From: Rhodoferax ferrireducens T118
Lineage (GTDB): Bacteria; Pseudomonadota; Gammaproteobacteria; Burkholderiales; Burkholderiaceae_C
Length of the DNA stretch: 64,000 nt
Direction: 5' to 3'
Assembly: GCF_000013605.1 (NCBI RefSeq)
Contig: NC_007908.1
Span: 2,480,001 to 2,544,000 of the forward strand
Shown here: positions 1 to 7,987 of the stretch, in pieces
Layout: each line of letters begins with the position of its first letter
How positions within the stretch are numbered: position 1 is the first letter of the stretch
The notes under the pieces: generated by a model
The model's database searches: none
Seen by the model: only the letters and a program-made list of their open reading frames with translations
What the model was told of the DNA's origin: nothing
Position numbers and translations under genes: made by a program

Positions 1-779
1 GCGTCTTTTGCCTGCTGGAGTTCTTGCGTGCGGACAGTGACGATGGCTTCCAGGTTTTGGTTGAGTTCGGCCAGATCCTGCATCGAGTCGGAAAGCTGCA
101 TGCGGCTTTCGTTGAAGGCTTTGACGAGTTCGCCCAGTTCGTCCTGGTAGGGGTAGCTGATGGGTTCAACCAGCAGGTTGCGGCGCTGGAATCGCCAGTT
201 CCTGACAGCCCTGGCAACTTGCGTGACGGCGTCAGACAGGCGAAAGCGGATCGCCCACGAAAAAATAAGCCACAGCGCGGTGGTGACCACCAGTGAGTTG
301 ACCAGGGTCACCATGACACTGTATTTGGAGCGCGTCCAGACCACGTCGCGGCTGGAGTACATCTTGAGGCTCCCAATCAACTGGGTATCCCCGCGCGCAG
401 AGGTGTAGTTAAGCGGTACGGAGGTCTGATTGAATGCGCTTGCCGGCGAATGGGTAGCCTCACCATCGCCCTCTGGCAGCTCTCCATCGATAGCAGAGAG
501 GTCCCCTGTGATCGCGGTAATTTGAACGCCCGTGACGATGGCATTTTGTCGAATCCCCCGCGCTAGCGAGCGCAGTCCCTGGCCATCGAGCTCCCATACC
601 GCAACCGCTGCACTGGGGGCAATCGTCTGCCCTAACGTTGCCAAATCACTTTGAATGTCGCGGTTGACGCTGATGAGCTGAATGGCGAGCTGTGCAACGG
701 CCATGCACAGCGCCACCAGCAAATACCATGGGAATATCGCAAAGAGCAACCTTCTGGTCAGCGTTTGGGTGGGCGTCAT
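1..779 (-). CDS. Membrane sensor protein, N-terminal part (cut by window edge)
   Basis: Only the first 259 codons lie in the window; the reading frame is open through position 1. I read two membrane segments, about residues 11-33 and 153-175, enclosing a periplasmic domain of about 120 residues. A HAMP-like linker (about 178-230) follows, then a helical stretch ending in TVRTQELQQAKD. That ending usually leads into a histidine kinase or GGDEF output domain, but the output lies outside the window. The ATG at 779 is 29 bp downstream of the stop of the solute-binding protein gene, so the two are probably co-transcribed and the binding protein may feed this sensor. That link is inference. Confidence 0.75.
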   Translation of the reverse strand, partial: MTPTQTLTRRLLFAIFPWYLLVALCMAVAQLAIQLISVNRDIQSDLATLGQTIAPSAAVAVWELDGQGLRSLARGIRQNAIVTGVQITAITGDLSAIDGELPEGDGEATHSPASAFNQTSVPLNYTSARGDTQLIGSLKMYSSRDVVWTRSKYSVMVTLVNSLVVTTALWLIFSWAIRFRLSDAVTQVARAVRNWRFQRRNLLVEPISYPYQDELGELVKAFNESRMQLSDSMQDLAELNQNLEAIVTVRTQELQQAKD

Positions 780-808
780 TGGGTCAATCGTGTGAGAGGG
801 TGCGCCGC

Positions 809-1843
809 CTATCGCCACCACCAATGGGTATCGGGCTCCGGGTTGCCCGGAGGTAGGTTCGGGTTGCTTAGGCGAATCACCAGGCGTTTTTCCTTGGCCA
901 GGGCGGCGATTTCCTTGGCGTGGTAGGTCTCGAACAACTTGCGAAAGGAACCATCGACCAATGCCAGCGTCAGACCATGTTCAATACGCCGTGCCAGTGC
1001 TTTGTTGTCTTTTTTGACCCAAAAATAAACCGGAAAGGGGAAGAACAGCGCTTTGGTTTTCTCCACTGCCAGTTGGGGGTAGTTGACCTTGCGTTCTTCC
1101 AGTTCGCGCGAAGCCTCATTGAGACCGCGTGGAAATGCATCAAAACGTTTTGCCGCCAGCATACCGAACAGGTTTTCATAGCTGGTCGATGTCTCGACCG
1201 TGAAGCCGTTGGCTCGCATCACGGGCACATCGGCCCACTGGCTGTTCAGCCCGAAGGTGAGCTGCTGTCGCATAGCTTGCTCATCCAGGTTGGCAATACG
1301 TTGCTGGTCTATGGCGCGGATCACAAAAATGCGAAACCCCACAATGCCGCGCAAGATGTCGATCTTGACGGGAGCCATCTGCGACTCGCGCTCCACATTG
1401 GTACCAAGGGCAATCACGTCGATTGCCCCCGCCTGCAGTAGCTGCACCCCGCGATTTTGCGTAATGTCTTCTGTGTAGGGATTTAGCTGCGTGGCTGCTG
1501 ATCCGTCCTGCGTGTGCGCAAGGGCCAGTTCCAGCAGCTTCCAGCGGTATTCATAAATAAGCCCGGCCGGGAAATAGGTCAGCGGCGTGCTGGCCGCCAT
1601 CACCAGCGTGGTTAGAGTGAGCAGATGTGCGCAAACCAACGCAAGCACCAAAGAATACAGCATACGCCAGGTGCACAATCCGCTTGTAGTTACCCGCCGA
1701 GCTGGCGCGTCAATAGACAAGCCCTGAAGCTGAAACTGCGCCCTGATTTGCATCGTGAACACCTTCCCACATAATTTCACGGACATTTGAACAGAATCCG
1801 CCTTGAAATTCTCAATCAAATGGGCTTTGCTGACTTGTCGCAA
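809..1843 (-). CDS. Periplasmic substrate-binding-like protein
   Basis: The 344-residue frame resembles family-3 solute-binding proteins: FGLNSQWADVPVMRANGF, GMLAAKRFDAFPRGLNEA and the C-terminal KLFETYHAKEI follow the usual layout of a two-lobed periplasmic domain. A strongly hydrophobic segment starts at Met61 (MLYSLVLALVCAHLL). The real start may therefore be the ATG at 1663, giving a signal peptide or anchor and a protein of about 284 residues. No ABC permease or ATPase genes are nearby. The next gene downstream is a membrane sensor, so this may be a sensing partner and not a transport component. Ligand unknown. Confidence 0.7.
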   Translation of the reverse strand: MRQVSKAHLIENFKADSVQMSVKLCGKVFTMQIRAQFQLQGLSIDAPARRVTTSGLCTWRMLYSLVLALVCAHLLTLTTLVMAASTPLTYFPAGLIYEYRWKLLELALAHTQDGSAATQLNPYTEDITQNRGVQLLQAGAIDVIALGTNVERESQMAPVKIDILRGIVGFRIFVIRAIDQQRIANLDEQAMRQQLTFGLNSQWADVPVMRANGFTVETSTSYENLFGMLAAKRFDAFPRGLNEASRELEERKVNYPQLAVEKTKALFFPFPVYFWVKKDNKALARRIEHGLTLALVDGSFRKLFETYHAKEIAALAKEKRLVIRLSNPNLPPGNPEPDTHWWWR

Positions 1844-1939
1844 TCAAATACCCAAGATTATTGGCTCGTCATCAAGCCGCAGGTTGCATTGGCGCTTGAG
1901 GACGTGGCTGAGTCGCGGTCGGACTGGTAGAGTGATTTA

Positions 1940-2100
1940 GATGCTTGCCCTGCCCCTGTTGGACATGCCTCTTCTTAACTCAAATACGCTGCTTTCAGTA
2001 CCTGTGCCGCGTGCCAGCTTTTCTCAAACTGCATCGGGCTGACACAGCCCAACGTCGGGTGAATCTTGCGATGGACTGCAAATCCAATGTCAGCTTCTTG
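1940..2100 (-). pseudogene. IS3-family transposase remnant (C-terminal end)
   Basis: On the minus strand about 35 codons ending at the stop 1975-1977 read HRKIHPTLGCVSPMQFEKSW and then HAAQVLKAAYLS. This is the typical C-terminus of an IS3-family OrfB integrase (compare RRRHSTLGYVSPMQFEQ in intact members). The sequence just beyond the stop (about 1943-1970) resembles an IS3 terminal sequence. No catalytic core is left. The rest of the gene-free stretch 1844-2438 shows nothing I can assign. Confidence 0.6.
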
Positions 2101-2438
2101 ATCCGTCAGGTGGAAATTGAACGTCTGCTTCAATCAAGCGTAAGCACCCGCTATGGGCACTTTGTTCGCGGCCACGACCGGCAGTTGTGCGGCAACCTGA
2201 TTTGATGAATCCCCGAGCGTCAACTTTCGGGCGAGCGCTTTAAGGTGCACGCAGGCTCTTGCCGACCAGGAGCAGAAGTTGGCGAGTGTCTGGTTTGGAG
2301 CAGCGAATTCTTCTAGCGCCAGGAAAATCATAACCGTCCAATCTTCGCCGACTTCTTCGTGGCCATTCCCGGTTCAGCCAACGCTTGGTTCCGGGCATAT
2401 AACATCGCTGAAAGCCAAAATTAAAGAAAGATCAGTTT

Positions 2439-3107
2439 ATGGGTTTTCGCGTATTACTCGTCGGCGGCACGGGGCAAGTTGGATCGGCCCTAGTGCGGGC
2501 CTTGCTGGCTTCCAGCGCCTGTAACGAAGTGGTGATGGTGAACCGCAGGGCGGTCGTTCTCAACGAACACAAGCGTCTGCGCCAAGTGATTCTGGATACC
2601 GGCGCTGCCAATTTTGAAAGTGAAATCAAAAAGCTTGCAGCTTCCTGCCTCGCGCAGGGGGATCCCTTGTATGGCGCGTCGTGCATTGGCATCGGCAAAG
2701 GGAGTCAGAAATGGAGCGAAGAAGACATCAAAAAGTTGGAAATCGGTCTGGTCGGCGCATTTGCACGCGGTTGCCTTGTGGGGGGCGTCGAACGATTCGG
2801 ACTTCTTTCCGCTGCCGGCAGTAGTGCGAAGAGCAGGATTCGCTATGCCCGAATCATGGGGCAAAAAGAAGACACAGTGCGGAAAATAGGATTCAAGCGG
2901 CTGGCAATTTTCCGCCCCGGCATCATCGCCGGCAATGTACACACGCCCGGAGTGCTGGCCTGGCTTGGACGGCTCATTCCAGGTTCCTTTGGGACGATTG
3001 ATCAGGACGATATCGGCCGGGCTTTTGTCGGTGAATTTCTGCACGGCAGCAATGGCACGGCGATTCTGGAAAATGCGGCCATGAGGGAGCGCTCGCGTGG
3101 CCTTTGA
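2439..3107 (+). CDS. TIP30/HTATIP2-like NAD(P)-binding oxidoreductase
   Basis: A 222-residue protein of the atypical short-chain dehydrogenase class related to human HTATIP2/TIP30. The N-terminal Rossmann motif is GGTGQVGSAL. CIGIGKGSQK and the FGLLSAAGSS segment match the family, as does the ILRPG-like AIFRPGIIAG late in the protein. Length fits the family (210-240 residues). Bacterial members have no well-defined substrate. It stands alone on the plus strand between insertion-sequence remnants, so neighbours give no hint of function. The ATG at 2439 is preceded by an AAAGAAAGATC-like stretch that could serve as a ribosome site. Confidence 0.75.
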   Translation: MGFRVLLVGGTGQVGSALVRALLASSACNEVVMVNRRAVVLNEHKRLRQVILDTGAANFESEIKKLAASCLAQGDPLYGASCIGIGKGSQKWSEEDIKKLEIGLVGAFARGCLVGGVERFGLLSAAGSSAKSRIRYARIMGQKEDTVRKIGFKRLAIFRPGIIAGNVHTPGVLAWLGRLIPGSFGTIDQDDIGRAFVGEFLHGSNGTAILENAAMRERSRGL

Positions 3108-3306
3108 TCTGATCTGCATGCCGTTAATTTAAGGTTTGGCAACACCTATAATGTGGCCCAAGGCCTCGTCCGCCTGAGCTTCGAGTGGCTCATACCAGAC
3201 ACTTCTCCCGTTTCGCTTCTTTCTCGTTGCCAACCCCATGCGAATTCGCCCGGGGCATGGGCCAAGTAATCGCTCGAATGGTCCATGCTGAACCAGGAGA
3301 ATTTCC

Positions 3307-3414
3307 ATGCCTATTGGTATCACCGACCTCGCCCATTCCATCCGCAAGAACAGCGCTGCCAGCGCCGTTCCCATTCCGACCCAATATGCGCTTTGTGCCA
3401 ATCAGAGACGTTGA
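3307..3414 (+). pseudogene. Short 5' gene fragment with a good ribosome site, fused into IS remnant
   Basis: An ATG at 3307 follows AGGAG at ideal spacing and reads MPIGITDLAHSIRKNSAASA. From about 3377 the sequence becomes IS1111-type transposase DNA in another frame, and this frame stops at 3412-3414. The simplest reading is the start of an unrelated gene cut by the insertion or by a later deletion. I do not recognise the product. Confidence 0.3.
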
Positions 3415-4111
3415 GCAACAGAGCGTTTTGGCACTGCATACGGTACGCCAAGGCTTTGTGAAAGCTCGCACGGCTCAGGCCAACCAGATTCGCGGCCTGC
3501 TCTCAGAATTTGGACTGATCATCCCTCAGGGAATTTGGTACATCCAGTCAGGAGTGCCAGAACTCATTGAAGATGCCAGCAACGAATTGCCAGGATCCTT
3601 TCGGTTGCTCATCCAGCGCTTGCTCGATCATTTCAAGATACTGGACACTCGAGTCGATGAACTGGAATCACAGATCGTGAAGTGGCATCGCCAGAGTTCT
3701 GCCAGCAGCAACCTGGCCCAGGTCCCCGGCATTGGCCCAATCACCGCCAGCGCATTGGTGGCGTCGCTTGGGGATACCAAAAACTTTGACAGTGGACGTC
3801 AGGTAGCGGCGTGGATGGGACTTGTTCCGCGGCAGCATTCCAGTGGAGGAAAGCAAAACCTGTTGGGCATCAGCAAGCGGGGGAACTCATACCTGCGCAG
3901 TCTTCTGATTCATGGGGCGCGCTCAGTCATTTACAACGGCAAAGATAAGACTGATTCAACATGCAGATGGATCAATGAAATCGTGAGTCGACGAAATAAC
4001 AATGTGGCAGCCGTGGCGCTCGCCAATAAGAATGCCCGCATAGTGTGGTCGTTGCTGACACATGATCGAGAGTTCCGACCTGACTACACCCGTGAGGCTG
4101 TGGGCGTGTAG
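3377..4111 (+). pseudogene. 5'-truncated IS110-family (IS1111-type) transposase
   Basis: From about 3377 the frame reads RPNMRFVPIRDVEQQ, then KARTAQANQIRGLLSEFGL, then the conserved VPGIGPITASALVASLGD and AAWMGLVPRQHSSGGK blocks. These form the C-terminal Transposase_20 domain of IS1111/IS1328-type transposases, including the LLGISKRGNSYLRSLLIHGA motif. The N-terminal DEDD (RuvC-like) domain, about 100 or more residues, is missing. The upstream part of the open frame (from 3185) is unrelated. The element therefore cannot encode a working recombinase. Stop at 4109-4111. Confidence 0.85.
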
Positions 4112-4120
4112 TCAGGTCGG
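4075..4120 (+). repeat. Perfect 15-bp inverted repeat spanning the transposase stop codon
   Basis: The left arm 4075-4089 (ccgacctgactacac) and right arm 4106-4120 are perfect reverse complements with a 16-nt loop; the stop codon lies in the right arm. No T-tract follows, so this is not an ordinary terminator. In IS1111-type elements the non-coding end downstream of the transposase carries a structured guide RNA, so this hairpin could belong to that structure. Confidence 0.6.
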
Positions 4121-4596
4121 CAGGAAAAGTAAGACAGTGAGAACAGACAGGGGGACTGAACTAACGGTTGCTCAAGCAATCATGAAGTGATGGCACGACA
4201 GGTAAGACCGTGGTTGGAAAATCCCGGGATCGTCAGGGCAAACCGAAGTGCGACAAAGCTATTGAGGATCCAACCAGCGAATCCCATCAGGGACCGTGAT
4301 TAAAAGTCACACCAAGAGTCCGAATGTACTGGTGCAATCTTTTCCTTTGAGTCAGAACGAATTGAAAGCTTGGCATACCGGGGGCGTCCATGTACTGACA
4401 TTGGCGCCAGCAACCCAACTGCCGCAATGACCTGATATGCAATGGTCTGCTTGAACCTGCCGGTATGGGCTATTTCAGCAAGCCCTTCAGCCTCGGTAGT
4501 GCGTTTCTTGGTGCTGCCCGCGTTACTTTTATCGATGTTGAATTATTAGCGTGTGGTGACCTGCAAAGCCAAATTAAATTGACTAGCAAAACCGGT
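4121..4596. other. Non-coding 3' region of IS1111-type element, then unassigned DNA
   Basis: No protein-coding frame is convincing here. The first 200-250 bases (to about 4350) have the character of the IS1111-group right end, which in intact elements encodes a seeker/bridge RNA. I cannot define its boundary or terminal repeats by eye. The remaining bases up to the terminator at 4597 show no recognisable feature. Confidence 0.35.
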
Positions 4597-4626
4597 ACGG
4601 GGACAGCGCGAATTCGCTGTCCCCGT
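4597..4626 (-). terminator. Rho-independent terminator of the CoA-transferase gene
   Basis: Arms 4597-4608 (acggggacagcg) and 4615-4626 form a perfect 12-bp stem with a 6-nt loop. Read on the minus strand, the stem is followed by ccggttttgc, a short T-tract. It lies 18 bp beyond the stop of the CoA-transferase gene. Confidence 0.75.
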
Positions 4627-4643
4627 CCGTAAGACCCAGAAAC

Positions 4644-5990
4644 TTACACGATCTTGTTGGAACGACGCCAGATGCCCATGGACTCGGCTTCCTTGATCAA
4701 TTGTTCCCTGAAATCGGGATGCGAAATGTTGATCAAGGCCTCGGCCCGCTGCCAGGTCGATTTGGCCTTCATCTGCGCGTATCCGAATTCGGTCACAACA
4801 TAGTGCACGATCGAACGCGGGCAAGTGACGATCGTTCCGGCTGAGAGCGACGGCACGATTCGCGAGCCAATCGTGCCGTCCTTCTTCTTGAAAGTCGAGT
4901 TGATGCAGATCAGACCCTTTCCACCCTCGGATTTGTAGGCCCCCAGGATGAAGTCGAGCTGGCCTCCGGTCCCGGATATCTGGCGCGTCCCGGCGGCCTC
5001 GCTGGCGACCTGAGTGAAGAGGTCGATCTCGATGGCGTTGTTGATCGCGACCACCTTGGGATTCTGGCCAATGACGCCGGGATCGTTGGTATAGGACGCC
5101 GGGAAGATCGCTGCAACCGGGTTGTTGTCGAGGAAGTCATAGAGCTTCTGCGATCCCATGGCGAAGGTATAGACCATTTTGCCGCGGTCGATGGATTTGC
5201 GCATGCCAGTGATGCGACCGGCCTCGTACATATCGACATAAGAGTCGGCCAGCATCTCGGTGTGCACTCCAAGGTCCTTCAAGCCGCTGTGCGCGATCAT
5301 CGAGCCAACGATATTGGGAAGCGCGCCGATGCCGAGCTGGATCGTTGAGCCGTCTTCAAGCAGTTCCATGACGTGGCCGGCGATCATACGGTCGGCGTCG
5401 CTCGCCTGGCTTTCGGGCAGCTGCAGCAACAGGCTGTTGGGGCCTTCGACGACCATGTCCACCTGCGAGATGTGGATCGCTTCGTCGAGACCGCCCAGGC
5501 ATCGGGGCGCCTTCGTGTTGACCTCGACGACGACCATCTTGGCCCTGCGGCAGTAGGCCGGTGTCATCGAGCAACTGGTCGAGAAGTTGAAGAAACCCTG
5601 TGCATCCATCGGCGTTACCTGCACGACGGCGACATCGGGCTGCTCGTACAGCATAACGTTCTGCGGGCCCTGGTGGTAGCTGAACGGGATGTAGCTGGCC
5701 AGGCCCTGCTCGCCATACTTGCGGCCCAGACCGGAAAAATGCCAGTCGTTCCAGATGAACGATTCCCTGCCTGGATCGGCCTCGATGCACCTCAGGGGTT
5801 TGGCGCGGGTCGTGGTGATCAGGATTACATCCCTGAGATCGTTTTTCCTCAAAGCAAGGGCGACGTCCACGGCTTCCACGTTCTGGGCGAACTCACCCAT
5901 GAAGAGCGAGTCCCCCGACTTGACCAAGGCTGCGGCCTGGTCGGCGGAGCCGAGCTTTTGTCGGTATTGTTCCTTATGACGTGTTGTCAT
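4644..5990 (-). CDS. Acetyl-CoA hydrolase/4-hydroxybutyrate CoA-transferase family protein
   Basis: A 448-residue family I CoA-transferase, full length for the group. The likely catalytic glutamate is Glu245 in GVHTEMLADSYVDMYEAG. QLGIGALPN (218-226) and GTGGQLDF (340-347) are the conserved CoA-binding and oxyanion segments. Members move CoA between short acyl groups (4-hydroxybutyrate, butyrate, propionate, succinate or acetate). The exact pair cannot be told from sequence. The gene sits downstream of an acyl-CoA dehydrogenase and other beta-oxidation genes, fitting a role in activating or recycling acyl-CoA. It ends at a strong hairpin terminator. Confidence 0.85.
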   Translation of the reverse strand: MTTRHKEQYRQKLGSADQAAALVKSGDSLFMGEFAQNVEAVDVALALRKNDLRDVILITTTRAKPLRCIEADPGRESFIWNDWHFSGLGRKYGEQGLASYIPFSYHQGPQNVMLYEQPDVAVVQVTPMDAQGFFNFSTSCSMTPAYCRRAKMVVVEVNTKAPRCLGGLDEAIHISQVDMVVEGPNSLLLQLPESQASDADRMIAGHVMELLEDGSTIQLGIGALPNIVGSMIAHSGLKDLGVHTEMLADSYVDMYEAGRITGMRKSIDRGKMVYTFAMGSQKLYDFLDNNPVAAIFPASYTNDPGVIGQNPKVVAINNAIEIDLFTQVASEAAGTRQISGTGGQLDFILGAYKSEGGKGLICINSTFKKKDGTIGSRIVPSLSAGTIVTCPRSIVHYVVTEFGYAQMKAKSTWQRAEALINISHPDFREQLIKEAESMGIWRRSNKIV

Positions 5991-6131
5991 GGCCGTGCCT
6001 CTCGATCTGAAGATACGTTGAAATTGGAATGTCGCTGTCAGTCACCTGGCTCGGTGCAGCGACTGCGCACGTGCGTTTCTGGTGATACGCCTACTGATCT
6101 GTCGCACTGATTTCTCGCATTGGCCTGGATT

Positions 6132-7913
6132 TCAAAACAGCTCAATCGCCATTCGGTTGGTTGTGTTCCCGCCCAAGCAGATGCTTTGCGCCAAGCCGGT
6201 GGCCTGGGTCAGCACAGATTCAGCATAAAAGCGTGCCGTGATCAGCTTGGCGACGAAGAACGCGGGGTCGCTTTCCAATTTATCCTGGGCCACCAGCATG
6301 GCCCGGGCCATTTGCCAGCCGCACAAGACAACGCCTACCAATTTGAGGTAGTTCACGGCACCGGCGTACACAGTCTTGGGCTGGCTCTTGCCATTCGCAA
6401 CGATGAACTCAACGGCATCTTCCATGGCCAGCCGGCCTTGCTTGAGCGCGTTCAGCATCGCCATGCAGTCGTCGTTGCCGCGCGCGGACAGGTCCTGTTC
6501 GGTGAGGGCGATCTGGGCGCACAGGGCCTTGGCCACGGCACCCTTGTCGCGCAGGGTTTTTCGGCCCACGATGTCGTTGGCCTGGATGGCGGTGGTGCCT
6601 TCGTAGATGGTCAGAATGCGGGCGTCGCGGAAGTGTTGGGCGGCACCCGTCTCTTCGATGTAGCCCATGCCGCCATGAACTTGTACGCCCAGGCTCGTCA
6701 TCTCGACCGACATTTCAGTGGCGAAACCTTTGACCACGGGCACTAGGTATTCATAAACGGCTTGGTTGTTTTTGCGGGTGAGCTCGTCAGCGGCGTGGTG
6801 AGCGGCATCGCTGGCGGCAGCCGCCACGTAGGCCAGGGCTCGCGTGCCCTCGACGTGGGCACGCATGGTCAGCAGCATGCGCTTGACATCGGGGTGATTG
6901 ATGATCGAGACCGGGCCGTCAGAGCCGGCCAGATCGCGGCTTTGGGCACGATCATGGGCGAAGCGAACGGCCTTTTGATAGGCACGATCGGCAACCGCAA
7001 TACCCTGCATGCCCACCGCAAAGCGGGCCGCATTCATCATGATGAACATGTACTCTAGGCCACGGTTTTCCTGACCCACAACATAGCCCACCGCACCACC
7101 TTGGTCGCCAAACTGCAATACCGCCGTCGGGCTCGCCTTGATCCCGAGTTTGTGCTCAATCGACACACATGCAACATCATTGCGCGCGCCCAGGGCACCA
7201 TCGTCGCCAACCATCAGCTTGGGCACCAGAAACAGCGATATGCCCTTCACACCCTCGGGCGCCCCGGGCACCCGGGCCAGCACCAGATGGATGATGTTTT
7301 CAGCCATATCGTGTTCACCGTAGGTGATAAAGATCTTGGTGCCGAACACCTTGTAACTGCCGTCCGCCTGCGGCTGAGCGGTGGAGCGCACCGCTGCCAG
7401 GTCGGAGCCGGCCTGCGGCTCGGTCAGGTTCATGGTGCCGGTCCACTGGCCGCTGATGAGCTTGCCGACAAACTTGCGTTTGAGTTCATCGCTGCCGGCC
7501 ACCAGCAGTGCCTCAATGGCACCGTCGGTGAGCATCGGACACAGGGCAAACGACAGGCTGGCCGCGTGCAGCATCTCGATGCAGGGCGTGGCTATCAGTT
7601 TGGGAAAACCCTGGCCCCCAAACTCGGTCGGGTGAATCACGCCTTGCCATCCACCCTGCGTAAACTGAGCGTAGGCTTCCTTGAATCCAGGCGCGGTCGT
7701 GACAGCGCCGTCTTTGAAGGAACTCGGATCTTTGTCGCCGCCGACGTTCAAGGGTGCAACCACGCCTGCGCAGAACTTGGCAGACTCTTGCATGACGGCC
7801 TGGGCGGTATCGAGGTCGTAGTCCTCAAAACCCGGCAGGGCACTGACGCTGGACAAGCCAGCGAGTTCCTGCATCGCAAACAACATATCTTGGAGGGGGG
7901 CTTGGTAGTTCAT
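6132..7913 (-). CDS. Acyl-CoA dehydrogenase, DmdC-like long form
   Basis: A 593-residue FAD flavoprotein of the long acyl-CoA dehydrogenase class that includes 3-methylmercaptopropionyl-CoA dehydrogenase (DmdC). GTMNLTEPQAGSDLAAVR and KIFITYGEHD are the middle-domain FAD/substrate motifs, and LTIYEGTTAIQANDIVGRK is the C-terminal signature. The extra C-terminal helical domain (after about residue 470) fits the length. It oxidises acyl-CoA to enoyl-CoA and passes electrons to ETF. The ETF-ubiquinone oxidoreductase is encoded immediately upstream, a consistent electron path. Chain-length preference cannot be read from sequence. Confidence 0.9.
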   Translation of the reverse strand: MNYQAPLQDMLFAMQELAGLSSVSALPGFEDYDLDTAQAVMQESAKFCAGVVAPLNVGGDKDPSSFKDGAVTTAPGFKEAYAQFTQGGWQGVIHPTEFGGQGFPKLIATPCIEMLHAASLSFALCPMLTDGAIEALLVAGSDELKRKFVGKLISGQWTGTMNLTEPQAGSDLAAVRSTAQPQADGSYKVFGTKIFITYGEHDMAENIIHLVLARVPGAPEGVKGISLFLVPKLMVGDDGALGARNDVACVSIEHKLGIKASPTAVLQFGDQGGAVGYVVGQENRGLEYMFIMMNAARFAVGMQGIAVADRAYQKAVRFAHDRAQSRDLAGSDGPVSIINHPDVKRMLLTMRAHVEGTRALAYVAAAASDAAHHAADELTRKNNQAVYEYLVPVVKGFATEMSVEMTSLGVQVHGGMGYIEETGAAQHFRDARILTIYEGTTAIQANDIVGRKTLRDKGAVAKALCAQIALTEQDLSARGNDDCMAMLNALKQGRLAMEDAVEFIVANGKSQPKTVYAGAVNYLKLVGVVLCGWQMARAMLVAQDKLESDPAFFVAKLITARFYAESVLTQATGLAQSICLGGNTTNRMAIELF

Positions 7914-7987
7914 AAGGTGCTTTCTGGAGGTTGTGTCAATTTATTTCTTGCAGGTACAGTGACGTGCTCGACCATGGTTAAAGGGAG

